A DNA stretch of 64,000 bases, taken from positions 93,699 through 157,698 of the forward strand of contig NZ_JACIAY010000012.1 of NCBI RefSeq assembly GCF_014194975.1. Reading direction: 5' to 3'. The first letter of the stretch is position 1. Each line of letters starts with the position of its first letter. Both the position numbers and the translations under genes were made by a program. This DNA comes from Sphingomonas sp. BK580. Lineage in GTDB: Bacteria > Pseudomonadota > Alphaproteobacteria > Sphingomonadales > Sphingomonadaceae. Below the pieces are notes generated by a model, which was not told the DNA's origin, did not search any database, and saw only the letters and a list, made by a program, of their open reading frames with translations. Shown piece after piece: positions 25,240-35,614 of this stretch.

Positions 25240-25707
25240 TCACCCGCCGGCGCATCCCAGTTGCGCCGCGTCGATCGCGGTGGGCGCGCCGGCGAGCGTG
25301 TAGCTGTCCGCGATGGCGCGCCCCGCGCGGTCGGCAGTGGTGAGCGTCATCAGCCGTCCCGCGCGCAGCGCCGCGACGATCGCGCGGTCGGTAGCGGCGT
25401 CCGGCGCGCGCGCGCTCGTCACGTCGCCCGCCAGTGCGAAGCGCCGCTCGCCTACCGCCAGCGTCACGCGGGCGTCGGCGCCGCGCGGACGCGACAGGCG
25501 GAAGTACACGCTGGGCGCGCGCGCCGGGCCGGCACGCGCCACCACGCTGGCGAAACCGCCGCGGCGATCGGTGGACCCGTCGTCGCGCACCGGCTGCGCG
25601 ATCGCGTAGCAGCGTGGCGGCGCGCCCTCGCGTAGCGCCGCCCAGCGCTCCCACACGCCGAGAGCACCGCGCTCCGCCGCCAATGCCAGCGCTACCGCGA
25701 TCAGCAA
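25240..25707 (-). CDS. exported protein, invasion-associated locus B-like
   Basis: A 155-residue protein with a short hydrophobic N-terminus (MLIAVALALAAERGALG) and then CYAIAQPV, a strand-rich middle with FASVV...VYFRLSRP, and a C-terminus DSYTLAGAPTAIDAAQLGC. This resembles periplasmic IalB-type proteins of alphaproteobacteria, where two cysteines (here CYAI and LGC) can pair. Function in free-living species is unknown. It lies upstream of rlmN on the same strand, separated by a repeat of about 190 bases. Confidence 0.6.
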   Translation of the reverse strand: MLIAVALALAAERGALGVWERWAALREGAPPRCYAIAQPVRDDGSTDRRGGFASVVARAGPARAPSVYFRLSRPRGADARVTLAVGERRFALAGDVTSARAPDAATDRAIVAALRAGRLMTLTTADRAGRAIADSYTLAGAPTAIDAAQLGCAGG

Positions 25708-25863
25708 GATCCTGCCTCCTCCGCCTCCCTTCGCTCACCTACGAAGCGCTGTGGCCCATAAGCAACGGTTTTTCCTGTTTATGTGAGGTTCATGCAACGA
25801 CGCGCGCGTTAACTAATTGACCCCGCACGCCCCAGGGTCGGGGCGAGAGGACTGGAGTGAGAC

Positions 25864-26478
25864 ATGCGTAAGCTTGCATTTGCCACCGCCGCGGCCGCGT
25901 TCGGCGTCGCGCTGGCAACCCCCGCGCTGGCACAGAACGGCGACTTCAGCGGCCCGCGGCTCGAGGCGCTCGCCGGCTACGACAATCTGCAGGACGGCGG
26001 CGACGGCGATTCCGAGGGTCGCGAGGGCTTCACCTACGGCGCGCTGCTCGGCTACGATTTCCAGCGCGGCAACATCGTCTACGGGATCGACGGCGAGATC
26101 ACCGACGCGACCACCAAGAGCCGCAGCTACAACGAGGTGACCGCGGGCGACCGCTTCTCGGTCGAGGCGGGACGCGACCTCTATATCGGCGGCCGGCTCG
26201 GCTACGTGATCTCGCCCGCGGCGATGATCTACGCCAAGGGCGGCTACACCAACGCGCGCGTCGAGAGCCGCTACCAGCCCAACACCGGCGCGGACAGCGA
26301 ACTGGTCGACAAGGCCGACCTCGACGGCTTCCGCCTGGGCGCCGGGCTCGAGTACAAGCTCACCCCGACCGCCTTCGTGAAGGGCGAGTATCGCTACTCG
26401 CACTACGGCGAGATCGAGGGCTACAACATCGACCTCGACCGTCACCAGCTGATGGCCGGCCTCGGTATCCGCTTCTGA
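25864..26478 (+). CDS. outer-membrane beta-barrel protein (Omp25/OmpW-like)
   Basis: A 204-residue protein with a clear signal peptide (MRKLAFATAAAAFGVALATPALA-Q, cleavage about residue 23) and an eight-stranded beta-barrel of the Omp25/porin-like beta-barrel domain. Alternating aromatic/polar strands (GFTYGALLGYDFQ, LYIGGRLGYVI, AFVKGEYRYSHYG) and the C-terminal LMAGLGIRF with terminal Phe serve the BAM insertion signal. Such proteins stabilise the outer membrane. The upstream AT-richer stretch (about 25760-25820) likely carries its promoter. Confidence 0.88.
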   Translation: MRKLAFATAAAAFGVALATPALAQNGDFSGPRLEALAGYDNLQDGGDGDSEGREGFTYGALLGYDFQRGNIVYGIDGEITDATTKSRSYNEVTAGDRFSVEAGRDLYIGGRLGYVISPAAMIYAKGGYTNARVESRYQPNTGADSELVDKADLDGFRLGAGLEYKLTPTAFVKGEYRYSHYGEIEGYNIDLDRHQLMAGLGIRF

Positions 26479-26516
26479 GACTAGCCCGGTGAGGCCAAGA
26501 CGCCACGGAGGCAGAC

Positions 26517-26594
26517 GTGCTCCTGCGCACGCAGGAGCCCAGAGCCGAGAGCGCCGGCCTGCGTGACCCTGGGTTCCTGCGTTCGCAGGAACAC
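26517..26594. repeat. palindromic repeat (CTGCGTTCGCAGGAACAC type)
   Basis: Arms 26517-26544 and 26567-26594 are 28-base inverted repeats with a few mismatches; each arm contains its own CTGCG/CGCAG dyad. It follows the outer-membrane protein gene. A fragment of the same arm is found inside the gene at 2548-4584 (3604-3619). Confidence 0.65.
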
Positions 26595-26719
26595 GGGGCG
26601 CACCGCGCACTCATATAGACGCGAGGGGCCGGGGCGCTTGCTCCGGCCCTTCACTTTTGGCTAGGACGAGTCGGCCAATTGCCCCTGGTGAGTGACCTGC
26701 GGGCCCGGGGGACGTGACG

Positions 26720-27823
26720 ATGAAGGCGACGATCGAACGCGCGACGCTGCTCAAGGGGCTGAGCCACGTGCAATCGGTGGTGGAGCGCCGCAACACCATC
26801 CCGATCCTCTCCAACGTGCTGCTCGAGGCCACCGCCGAGGGCCAGCTGCGGCTGATGGCGACCGACCTCGACCTCCAGATCAACGAGAGCGTCGCCGCCG
26901 CGGTCGACCAGCCCGGCGCCACCACGGTCTCGGCGCACACCTTGTTTGACATCGCGCGCAAGCTGCCCGAGGGGTCGCAGGTCTCGCTCGCCGCGGCCGA
27001 GGGCCGCGTCACGATCGTGGCGGGGCGCGCGCGCTTCTCGCTCGGCACGCTGCCGCGCGACGACTTCCCGGTGATCGCGGAGGGCGAGCTGCCGGTCCAG
27101 TTCGAGCTGCCGGTCGACACGCTCACGCAGATCATCGACAAGACGCGCTTCGCCATCTCCACCGAGGAGACGCGCTATTATCTCAACGGCATCTTCCTTC
27201 ACGTTGCCGAGGGCGTGCTCAAGGCGGCGGCGACCGACGGGCACCGGCTGGCGCGCGTGACGGTCGACCAGCCCGAGGGCGCCGCCGCCATGCCCGACGT
27301 GATCGTGCCGCGGAAGTGCATCGCCGAGCTCCGCAAATTGCTCGACGAGGTGGACGGTTCGGTCGGCGTGTCGCTGTCGGGCACCAAGATCCGCTTCGAT
27401 CTCGGCAGCGCGATCCTCACCTCCAAGCTGATCGACGGCACCTTCCCCGATTACAGCCGCGTGATCCCGACCGCGAACGACAAGATCCTCAAGCTCGATC
27501 CCAAGAGCTTCATGCAGGGCGTCGACCGCGTCTCGACCATCGCTACCGAGAAGACGCGGGCGGTGAAGATGGCGCTGGACCGCGACAAGATCACGCTGTC
27601 GGTGACCAGCCCGGAGAACGGCACCGCGGCGGAGGAAGTGCCGGGCGACTATGCCGCGATGCCGTTCGAGATCGGGTTCAACAGCCGCTATCTGCTCGAC
27701 ATCCTCGGCCAGATCGACACCGACCTGGTGGAGGTCCACCTCGCCGACGCCGCCGCGCCGACGCTGATCCGCGAGAACGACAAGAGCCCCGCGCTCTACG
27801 TGCTGATGCCGATGCGCGTGTGA
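26720..27823 (+). CDS. dnaN: DNA polymerase III beta subunit (sliding clamp)
   Basis: A 367-residue sliding clamp that encircles DNA and tethers DNA polymerase III. Starts MKATIERATLLKGLSHVQSV, carries ERRNTIPILSNVLL, AATDGHRLARV and ends with the conserved C-terminal LYVLMPMRV, the part of the clamp that binds client peptides. Three structurally similar domains of about 120 residues account for the length. ATG 26720 has GGGGGA 8 bases upstream; GTG 26714 is two codons earlier. No dnaA or recF is adjacent, so this is not an oriC-type cluster. Confidence 0.96.
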   Translation: MKATIERATLLKGLSHVQSVVERRNTIPILSNVLLEATAEGQLRLMATDLDLQINESVAAAVDQPGATTVSAHTLFDIARKLPEGSQVSLAAAEGRVTIVAGRARFSLGTLPRDDFPVIAEGELPVQFELPVDTLTQIIDKTRFAISTEETRYYLNGIFLHVAEGVLKAAATDGHRLARVTVDQPEGAAAMPDVIVPRKCIAELRKLLDEVDGSVGVSLSGTKIRFDLGSAILTSKLIDGTFPDYSRVIPTANDKILKLDPKSFMQGVDRVSTIATEKTRAVKMALDRDKITLSVTSPENGTAAEEVPGDYAAMPFEIGFNSRYLLDILGQIDTDLVEVHLADAAAPTLIRENDKSPALYVLMPMRV

Positions 27824-27828
27824 GGTGC

Positions 27829-27858
27829 CATCTCGCGAGCCGCCTGGCTCGCGGGATG
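27829..27858. terminator. strong hairpin after dnaN
   Basis: A 12-bp stem (CATCTCGCGAGC / GCTCGCGGGATG, one G-U pair) with loop CGCCTG starts 6 bases after the dnaN stop and faces the convergent kdpC end. There is no T-run. Confidence 0.55.
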
Positions 27859-27877
27859 GGAGCGCACCCGGCCGCCG

Positions 27878-28480
27878 TCAGCGGACGCCCGGTCGCGCCC
27901 CGACTGTCGTGCTCGACAGCGAGTCGAGCGCGCGGTTGAGCGCGAGCAAATTGACGTGCGAGGCGCCGAGCATCGGGGCCTCCGCCTGCGCCGCGACGAG
28001 TTCGCGCACCCGCTCCACCGCCAGGCCGCGCACGCGTGCGATGCGCGGCGCCTGCGCCAGCGCGCTCGCCGGCGAGAGATCGGGGTCTAGCCCCGAGCCG
28101 CTCGCGGTCACCAGATCGGCCGGGAGCAGGCCCGCGATGCCCTCCGCGCGCCGCTTCGCCACGTCGAGCTTCACCCGGTCGACGAGCACCTGGCTCGCCG
28201 GGCCGAGGTTGGAACCCGAGGAGGACAGACCGTCGTAGCCCTTGCCCGCCGCCGAGGGACGTGACTGGAAGTAGCGCTCGGTCGTGAACGCCTGACCCAC
28301 GACGGTCGAGCCGATGACGGTACCGCGTGGATCGTGCACCAGGCTGCCGTTGGCCTGGTTTGGGAAGATCGCCTGTCCGATGCCCGTCATGGCGAGCGGA
28401 TAGGCGATGCCGAGAAGAGCGGCGAACAGGATCGTCATGACGATCGCCGGCCGCAGTGCGGAAGAGAAATCCTTGCCCAT
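27878..28480 (-). CDS. kdpC: potassium-transporting ATPase subunit KdpC
   Basis: A 200-residue small subunit of the high-affinity KdpFABC potassium pump, with one N-terminal membrane helix (AIVMTILFAALLGIAYPLAMTG) and a periplasmic domain. Signature segments FPNQANGSLV, GSTVVGQAF and FQSRPSAAG...YDGLSSSGSNLGP are intact. KdpC stabilises the complex and is thought to help coupling. It is last in the operon, 11 bases after kdpB. Confidence 0.95.
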   Translation of the reverse strand: MGKDFSSALRPAIVMTILFAALLGIAYPLAMTGIGQAIFPNQANGSLVHDPRGTVIGSTVVGQAFTTERYFQSRPSAAGKGYDGLSSSGSNLGPASQVLVDRVKLDVAKRRAEGIAGLLPADLVTASGSGLDPDLSPASALAQAPRIARVRGLAVERVRELVAAQAEAPMLGASHVNLLALNRALDSLSSTTVGARPGVR

Positions 28481-28491
28481 CTTCTATCTCC

Positions 28492-30525
<2,034 letters not shown>

Positions 30526-30538
30526 ATTGGCCCCCGGT

Positions 30539-32241
30539 TCAGAACAGCTGGCCGCGGATCATCGCGAGATGATCGGCGATCGGACCGAGCGCGAGGCTCG
30601 GCAGGAAGGTGAGGCCGCCCAGGATCAGGATGATCCCGACGAGCAGCCCGACCCACAGGCCGCCGGTGGTCGGGAACGAGCCCGCGCTCTCCGGCGTGTA
30701 CTTCTTGGCGGCGAGGCTGCCCGCGATGGCGAGCATCGGCACGATGATGAAGAAGCGCCCGATCCACATCGCGACGCCGAGCAGCCCGTCGTAATAGGGC
30801 GTGTTCGCGGTCAGCCCGGCGAAGGCGGAGCCGTTGTTCGCCACCGCGCTGGTGAAGGCGTAGAGGATCTCCGAGAAGCCGTGCGGCCCCTTGTTGAGCG
30901 GCCCCGCCAGCCCCTGCTGCAGCACCGACGAGAGCGCGGTGAGGCCGAGGATGACGAGCGGCAGCACCGCGATCGCCAGCACCGCCAGCTTCACCTCGCG
31001 GCTCTCGATCTTCTTGCCGACATATTCGGGCGTGCGCCCGACCATCAGCCCGGCGACGAACACCGCCAGGATCGCGAACAGCAGGAAGCCGTAGATCCCG
31101 CGCCGACGCCGCCGACGACGACCTCGCCGAGCTGCATGTTGAACAGCGGGATCATCCCGCCCAGCGCGGTGAAGCTGTCGTGCATCGCGTTGACCGCGCC
31201 GCACGAGGCCGCGGTGGTGATCACCGAGAACAGCGCCGAGGCGGCGATGCCGAAGCGCGCCTCCTTGCCCTCCATGTTGCCGCCCGCGACGCCGAGCTGG
31301 TGGAGAACCGGGTTGCCCGCGGCCTCGGCGGCATAGGTCACCGCGGTGCCGGCGAGGAACAGGATCATCATCGCCGCGAGGATCGCCCAGCCCTGCCGCG
31401 GGTTGCCCACCGCCTTGCCGAAACACCAGGTCAGCCCGGCGCCGAGCAGGAAGATCGACAGCATCTGCACGAAGTTGGTCAGCGCGGTCGGGTTCTCGAA
31501 CGGGTGTGCGCTGTTGGCGTTGAAGAAGCCGCCGCCGTTGGTGCCGAGCATCTTGATCGCTTCCTGGCTGGCCACCGGCCCGAGCAGGATCGACTGGCGC
31601 GCGCCCTCCAGCGTCTGGACGTCGACGACGCCCGCGAGCGTCTGCGGTACCCCGCTGGCGATGTAGAAGAGCGCGAGCGCGACGCAGAGCGGCAGCAGCA
31701 GGTAGAGCGTGACGCGGGTGACGTCGGCCCAGAAGTTGCCGATCGTCTTGGTCTCGCGCCGCGCGAAGCCGCGGAAGAGCGCGAAGGCGAGCGCGATGCC
31801 CGTCGCCGCGGACAGGAAGTTGTGGATCGTCAGCCCCAGCATCTGGCTGAGGTTCGACATGGTGCTCTCACCGCCGTAGCTCTGCCAGTTGGTGTTGGCG
31901 GTGAAGCTGATCGCGGTGTTGAACGACAGATGCTCGCCGACCGCGCCCAGCCCCTGTGGGTTTAGCGGCAGCACCGCCTGGAGCCGCAGCACGGCATAGG
32001 TGAACAGCATCAGCGCGACGTTGAAGAGCAGCATGTGCAGCGCGTAGCGGCGCCATCCCTGCTCCTCGTCGGGGTCGACCCCGGCGAGCGCGTAGATACC
32101 GCGCTCGACCGGCGCGAGCACGCGGTGGAGCGGCGTGCGCCGCCCCTCGTACAAGGCGAACAGCCACAGGCCGACCGGCTTGGTCAGCGCGAGCAGCACG
32201 CCGGTGAAGGCGAGGATCAGGAACCAGCCCTGCATGGTCAT
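30539..32241 (-). pseudogene. kdpA: kdpA, potassium-binding subunit, disrupted by a one-base frameshift
   Basis: The K+-selective channel-like subunit of KdpFABC. The frame starting at 32241 encodes residues 1 to about 382 (MTMQGWFLI ... selectivity-loop text TANTNWQSYGGE, GTNGGGFFNANSAHPFENP) up to GEVVVGGVGAG; the remainder (IYGFLLFAILAVFVAGLMVG ... GPIADHL) continues in another frame to the stop at 30539-30541. The break is at about 31097-31100 (CCC on the plus strand), where one missing base explains everything. Corrected length would be about 567 residues, close to normal (557). Everything else is well conserved, so it is either a very recent mutation or a sequencing/assembly error. No slippery heptamer for programmed frameshifting is visible. 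Confidence 0.9.
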
Positions 32242-32254
32242 CGGACCGCCTCCT

Positions 32255-32344
32255 TCAGAAGCGCTCGGGGCGGAGCAGCACCGCCACCAGGTAGACGAGG
32301 AGGCCGAGCGCGGTGAGCGCGGCCAGCCAGAGGTCGAGCGTCAT
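32255..32344 (-). CDS. kdpF: KdpF small subunit
   Basis: A 29-residue single-helix peptide (MTLDLWLAALTALGLLVYLV, then AVLLRPERF). The length, the L-x-Y-L-x-x-x-LL-x-P-E-x-F ending and the position 13 bases before kdpA identify KdpF, a lipid-like stabiliser of the pump. Confidence 0.92.
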   Translation of the reverse strand: MTLDLWLAALTALGLLVYLVAVLLRPERF

Positions 32345-32355
32345 GTCGCGTCTCC

Positions 32356-32439
32356 TCAGGCGTTGTCGCACAGGCGGACATAGGCGAGCGTCAGCGCCAC
32401 CAGCCCGACCATGATCGCGACCCAGAGCAGGTCCTGCAT
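32356..32439 (-). CDS. 27-residue membrane peptide upstream of kdpF
   Basis: MQDLLWVAIMVGLVALTLAY followed by VRLCDNA: a single hydrophobic helix with a short polar end. It lies 11 bases before kdpF in the same direction and 16 bases after the TorF porin stop. GAGAGG lies about 4-9 bases upstream of the ATG. Similar short ORFs ending YVRxC seem to accompany kdpF in other Gram-negatives, from memory. Function unknown; possibly a second helical accessory of the pump. Confidence 0.65.
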   Translation of the reverse strand: MQDLLWVAIMVGLVALTLAYVRLCDNA

Positions 32440-32455
32440 CCCATCCTCTCCCGTG

Positions 32456-33316
32456 TCAGAAGGCGGCGGTCAGCGAGGCCAGGACGGTGCCGCCGGCGAT
32501 GTTGCCGGTGCCGTCCTGCCCCTTGCTGAAGCTCGGCCGCAGATAGGCCGACGACCGGCCCGAGAGGTCGGTGTCGACGTAGCTCAGGCCGAAGGTCAGG
32601 TTATGCCAGGTCGCGTCGGCGCCGAGCGACCAGTCCCAGTAGGAACCGGTCGGCGCCACCGCGGTGGCGTTGGGGCCGAGCCCGTCCTGCCCCCAGCTGT
32701 GGCCGATATGCGCCTTGGCGGTGAGCGGCGTGCCGGCGAGGGCCAGCGCGCCGTCTCCCCACAGATAGAGGTTGTCGTCCTTGGCGCCGGCGTCGGTGTA
32801 GACGCCTGCCGCGGCGTCGGCACCGGTGCGGTACCAGCGCCCGATCGCCTGCTGCTTCGGCGCATAGGCGGCGCCGGCGGTCAGCGTCGCCGCGCCGGCG
32901 GTGCCGCTCAGCTTGACATAGGGCTCGGCGAAGTCGGTCTTGTCGGCGCCGCCGGGATACATGTACCAGGTCAGCCCGACGTCGAGCGCGGCGTGGTCGG
33001 CCAGTCTGGCCTTGTAGCCGCCGATCAGGTCGAGCTCCATGTTGGCGCCGCCGAACGTGCCCCAGCCCGCCAAATTCGACGCCCAGGTGCCGACGTACAG
33101 GCCGCTCTCGTGCGCGACGGTGATGCCGCCCTGTACCGCCATCTGCCGGTCGGTCTGCGACACGCCGCGGAAGCGATAGTCCGACGCGATCGTGGCGGCG
33201 CCGCTGACCGTGATCGGCGGTGTCGGCGTGGCGGCGGTGTCGGCCGTGGACTGCGCGCTGGCGGCGGGCGGCGCGCCGGCCATGGCGGCGAGCGCGGCCG
33301 CGTGGAGCAACTTCAT
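32456..33316 (-). CDS. TorF family putative porin
   Basis: A 286-residue outer-membrane protein with signal peptide (MKLLHAAALAAMAGAPPAASA) and the family start VSGAATIASDYRFRGVSQTD, followed by alternating beta strands and C-terminal VLASLTAAF ending in Phe. It belongs to the Gcw_chp/TorF group, about 230-290 residues. It is the first gene of the kdp cluster, 16 bases before the 27-residue peptide, suggesting a role in bringing potassium or an osmolyte across the outer membrane; that role is inference from position. The ATG at 33316 is chosen over an in-frame codon 10 residues upstream because it begins the signal peptide. Confidence 0.85.
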   Translation of the reverse strand: MKLLHAAALAAMAGAPPAASAQSTADTAATPTPPITVSGAATIASDYRFRGVSQTDRQMAVQGGITVAHESGLYVGTWASNLAGWGTFGGANMELDLIGGYKARLADHAALDVGLTWYMYPGGADKTDFAEPYVKLSGTAGAATLTAGAAYAPKQQAIGRWYRTGADAAAGVYTDAGAKDDNLYLWGDGALALAGTPLTAKAHIGHSWGQDGLGPNATAVAPTGSYWDWSLGADATWHNLTFGLSYVDTDLSGRSSAYLRPSFSKGQDGTGNIAGGTVLASLTAAF

Positions 33317-33682
33317 TCGTCTGATTCCCCGAAGCGGCACCGTCACGCGACGACGCCTTCAAGGCAGGCCGATTAGGCGCAGCGATCGTAGCAATGCGAG
33401 ATCGATCGGGCGAAACCCCGTATAGTTGGCGTATAGCGCGCGCTTCGTCGCGCCGGCGCGCGCCGCGCCCTTCCACCCGCGACCAAGCCTCTCTATGCGC
33501 TGCGCTGTCGCGGGGCGATCGGCGCTGCCTGGTCGGATCCGCACAGGTGCGCCGCGACGCGGACGCGCGATGCCGCGCGCGGGCCTCGGGAGTGTGAGAG
33601 ATGAATGTCGGTCGGATCGTCAGCTCAGCCCCGGCGCGCGTGATCGCGCGCGGCTGACACTCGCACCGATCTCGACCGACCG
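33317..33682. other. divergent intergenic region, porin / DUF481 gene
   Basis: 366 bases between divergent genes. It should contain the promoters for the kdp cluster and the DUF481 gene. I see no convincing small gene, RNA gene or clear operator; short AT-richer patches at 33418-33440 (GTATAGTTGGCGTATAG) are the best promoter-like text. Confidence 0.4.
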
Positions 33683-34738
33683 ATGATCCTGCTCACGCTC
33701 TCCGCCCTCACGCTCACCGCCCCCGCCGCGGCGGCGGCGCCGCTCGCCCAGGCGAGGAGCCGCCGCGCGGCCCGCCGCGCGCGCGGCACGCTGCGCCTGC
33801 CCGAGCTCGAACTTCCCCCGGTGGTCGTCGAGGCACCCGAGCCCGAGGTGCCGGCGCCGGCGCTCGGCGACGTCGGCGTGAGCCTCGCCAAGATACCCGG
33901 CCCGACGATCCCGCCCGAGATCCGCGCCATGCTCGACGCCGCGATCGCCGCCAACGACGAGGCGGGGGTCGCCACCATCGTCAAATATGCGCGCGCGGGC
34001 GATCCCGGCTCGGCCGACCTGGTGCTGCGCCAGGCGAGCGACTGGCGCGCGGCGCGGGCGCGCGCGCACGACGAGCGCCTCCAGCAGGCCAGCGCGTTCG
34101 AGCTGTGGACCGGCAAGGTCGAGGCGGGCGGCTTCATCTCCACCGGCAACTCGAACATCACCGGGCTGACCGGCTCGGCCGACCTCACCCGCGAGGGGCT
34201 GCGCTGGCGCCACCGGCTGCTCGGCCAGGCCGATTTCCAGCGCACCGACGGCGTCACCAGCCGCGAGCGCTACACCTTCGGCTACCAGCCCAACTACAAG
34301 GTCAGCGACCGCGCCTATATCTACGGCAATCTCGGGTTCGAGTCGGACCGCTTCCTCGGCTATACCAGCCGCTACGCGGTCTCGGTCGGCGCGGGTTACG
34401 GCGTTTTCCGCCGCTCGGGGCTGACGCTCGACCTCGAGGCCGGCCCCGCTTTCCGCCAGACCGACTTCACCGACGATTTCATGCAGAGCAGCCTCGCCGC
34501 GCGCGGCAGCATGAACCTGAACTGGGCGCTGATCGGCGGGTTGCGGCTGACCGAGGAGGCCTCGGCCTATCTCGAGCAGTACAACAGCACGGTGCGCAGC
34601 GTCAGCGCGCTGGAGGCGAAGCTGCTGGGCCCGCTGTCAGCGAAATTCTCCTACACCGTGCAGTATGAGAGCGAGCCGCGCGACGCCCGGCTCAGCACCG
34701 ACACGCTCAGCCGATTGTCGCTGGTGTATAGTTTCTGA
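33683..34738 (+). CDS. DUF481 outer-membrane beta-barrel protein
   Basis: A 351-residue protein: N-terminal signal-like segment (MILLTLSALTLTAPAAAAAP), a basic/Pro-rich linker, a helical stretch (residues about 75-135) and a C-terminal DUF481/YdiY-type beta-barrel starting GKVEAGGFISTGNSNITGLT with strands such as RYTFGYQPNYKVSDRAYIYG and ending LSRLSLVYSF (terminal Phe). Typical salt-induced outer membrane protein architecture; function otherwise unknown. The helical N-terminal extension is longer than in short DUF481 proteins. It is monocistronic as far as can be seen: 162 bases to the next start. Confidence 0.82.
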   Translation: MILLTLSALTLTAPAAAAAPLAQARSRRAARRARGTLRLPELELPPVVVEAPEPEVPAPALGDVGVSLAKIPGPTIPPEIRAMLDAAIAANDEAGVATIVKYARAGDPGSADLVLRQASDWRAARARAHDERLQQASAFELWTGKVEAGGFISTGNSNITGLTGSADLTREGLRWRHRLLGQADFQRTDGVTSRERYTFGYQPNYKVSDRAYIYGNLGFESDRFLGYTSRYAVSVGAGYGVFRRSGLTLDLEAGPAFRQTDFTDDFMQSSLAARGSMNLNWALIGGLRLTEEASAYLEQYNSTVRSVSALEAKLLGPLSAKFSYTVQYESEPRDARLSTDTLSRLSLVYSF

Positions 34739-34900
34739 GGAAGCTCGTCCGGAGGCGTGCCCGAGGTCGAGCCTTATCACCCTCGGCGTGAGCATGGCCG
34801 CCGCTCGCGCCGCCCGCGCCCGCATCAAACCTGCCCCATTGATCCGTATCAGTTTGATTGGACGGAACGATTCATCGGCGCCACCCGTATCCTCGGCCCT

Positions 34901-35614
34901 ATGCCCGCCCCCGAGACACCGTTGTTCCGCTGGACGCATCAGGCGCAGGAGGAGCTCGAGACGCTGCTCCACGGCCACGTCGCCGAACGTTCCTTCCCGT
35001 GCGTCGGCGCCAAGGCGGCGCTGGCGCGCGGGACGCTCGACGTGCTGGCCTGCTCGCGCATCGACAGCGCCTGGGATGACCTGCGCATCCACGACGGGCT
35101 GGTCCGCTTCGCCGCCGCCTATCGCGCCGAGCCGACGCTGTTCCGCAGCTTCGCGGTGGTGTTCGAGGGCCCCGAGGAGCTCGACGAGCCCGCCTTCGAG
35201 GCCGCATTGTGGGAGCGTATCCAGTCGCTCTCGGACAAGGACGTGTGGCGCGGCCAGTCCTACGACCAGCGCGTCAGCCACGATCCCGACAGCCCGCATT
35301 TCTCGCTGAGCTTCGGGGGCGAGGCTTTCTTCGTCGTCGGCCTCCACCCCAACGCCTCGCGCCCGGCGCGCCGGTTCGCGCGGCCTACGCTGGTGTTCAA
35401 CCTGCACGACCAGTTCGAGCAGCTCCGCGCAGACGGCCGCTACGAGACGATGCGCGAGGCGATCATGGTGCGCGACGAGAAGGTGGCGGGATCGCGCAAC
35501 CCGATGCTGGCGCGCCACGGCGAGCTGAGCGAGGCGCGCCAGTACAGCGGCCGCATGGTCGATTCGGCGTGGCGCTGCCCGTTTCATTACGGCGGCGGGA
35601 GTGACCCGGCGTGA
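34901..35614 (+). CDS. GntA-like heme-dependent N-hydroxylase (YqcI/YcgG family)
   Basis: A 237-residue protein of the YqcI/YcgG family (PF08892). Characterised relatives such as GntA are heme-dependent N-hydroxylases acting on guanidino groups of arginine-type substrates. Family landmarks: FPCVGAKAAL near residue 30, FAVVFEGPEELDE, FSLSFGGEAFFVVGLHPNAS, RPARRFARPTLVFNLHDQFE, and the C-terminal GELSEARQYSG...WRCPFHY. Start ATG 34901 (MPAPETPLFRW) gives the usual family length; an upstream extension of 48 codons is basic and rejected. Its stop overlaps the GTG of the DUF1989 gene (GTGA), so the two proteins are made together. Substrate unknown. Confidence 0.82.
   Translation: MPAPETPLFRWTHQAQEELETLLHGHVAERSFPCVGAKAALARGTLDVLACSRIDSAWDDLRIHDGLVRFAAAYRAEPTLFRSFAVVFEGPEELDEPAFEAALWERIQSLSDKDVWRGQSYDQRVSHDPDSPHFSLSFGGEAFFVVGLHPNASRPARRFARPTLVFNLHDQFEQLRADGRYETMREAIMVRDEKVAGSRNPMLARHGELSEARQYSGRMVDSAWRCPFHYGGGSDPA

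Noticed and set aside
31090..31105. Programmed ribosomal frameshift in kdpA
   Set aside because: A -1 shift would be needed, but no X XXY YYZ slippery heptamer or downstream pseudoknot-like structure is apparent, and kdpA is not known to use recoding.
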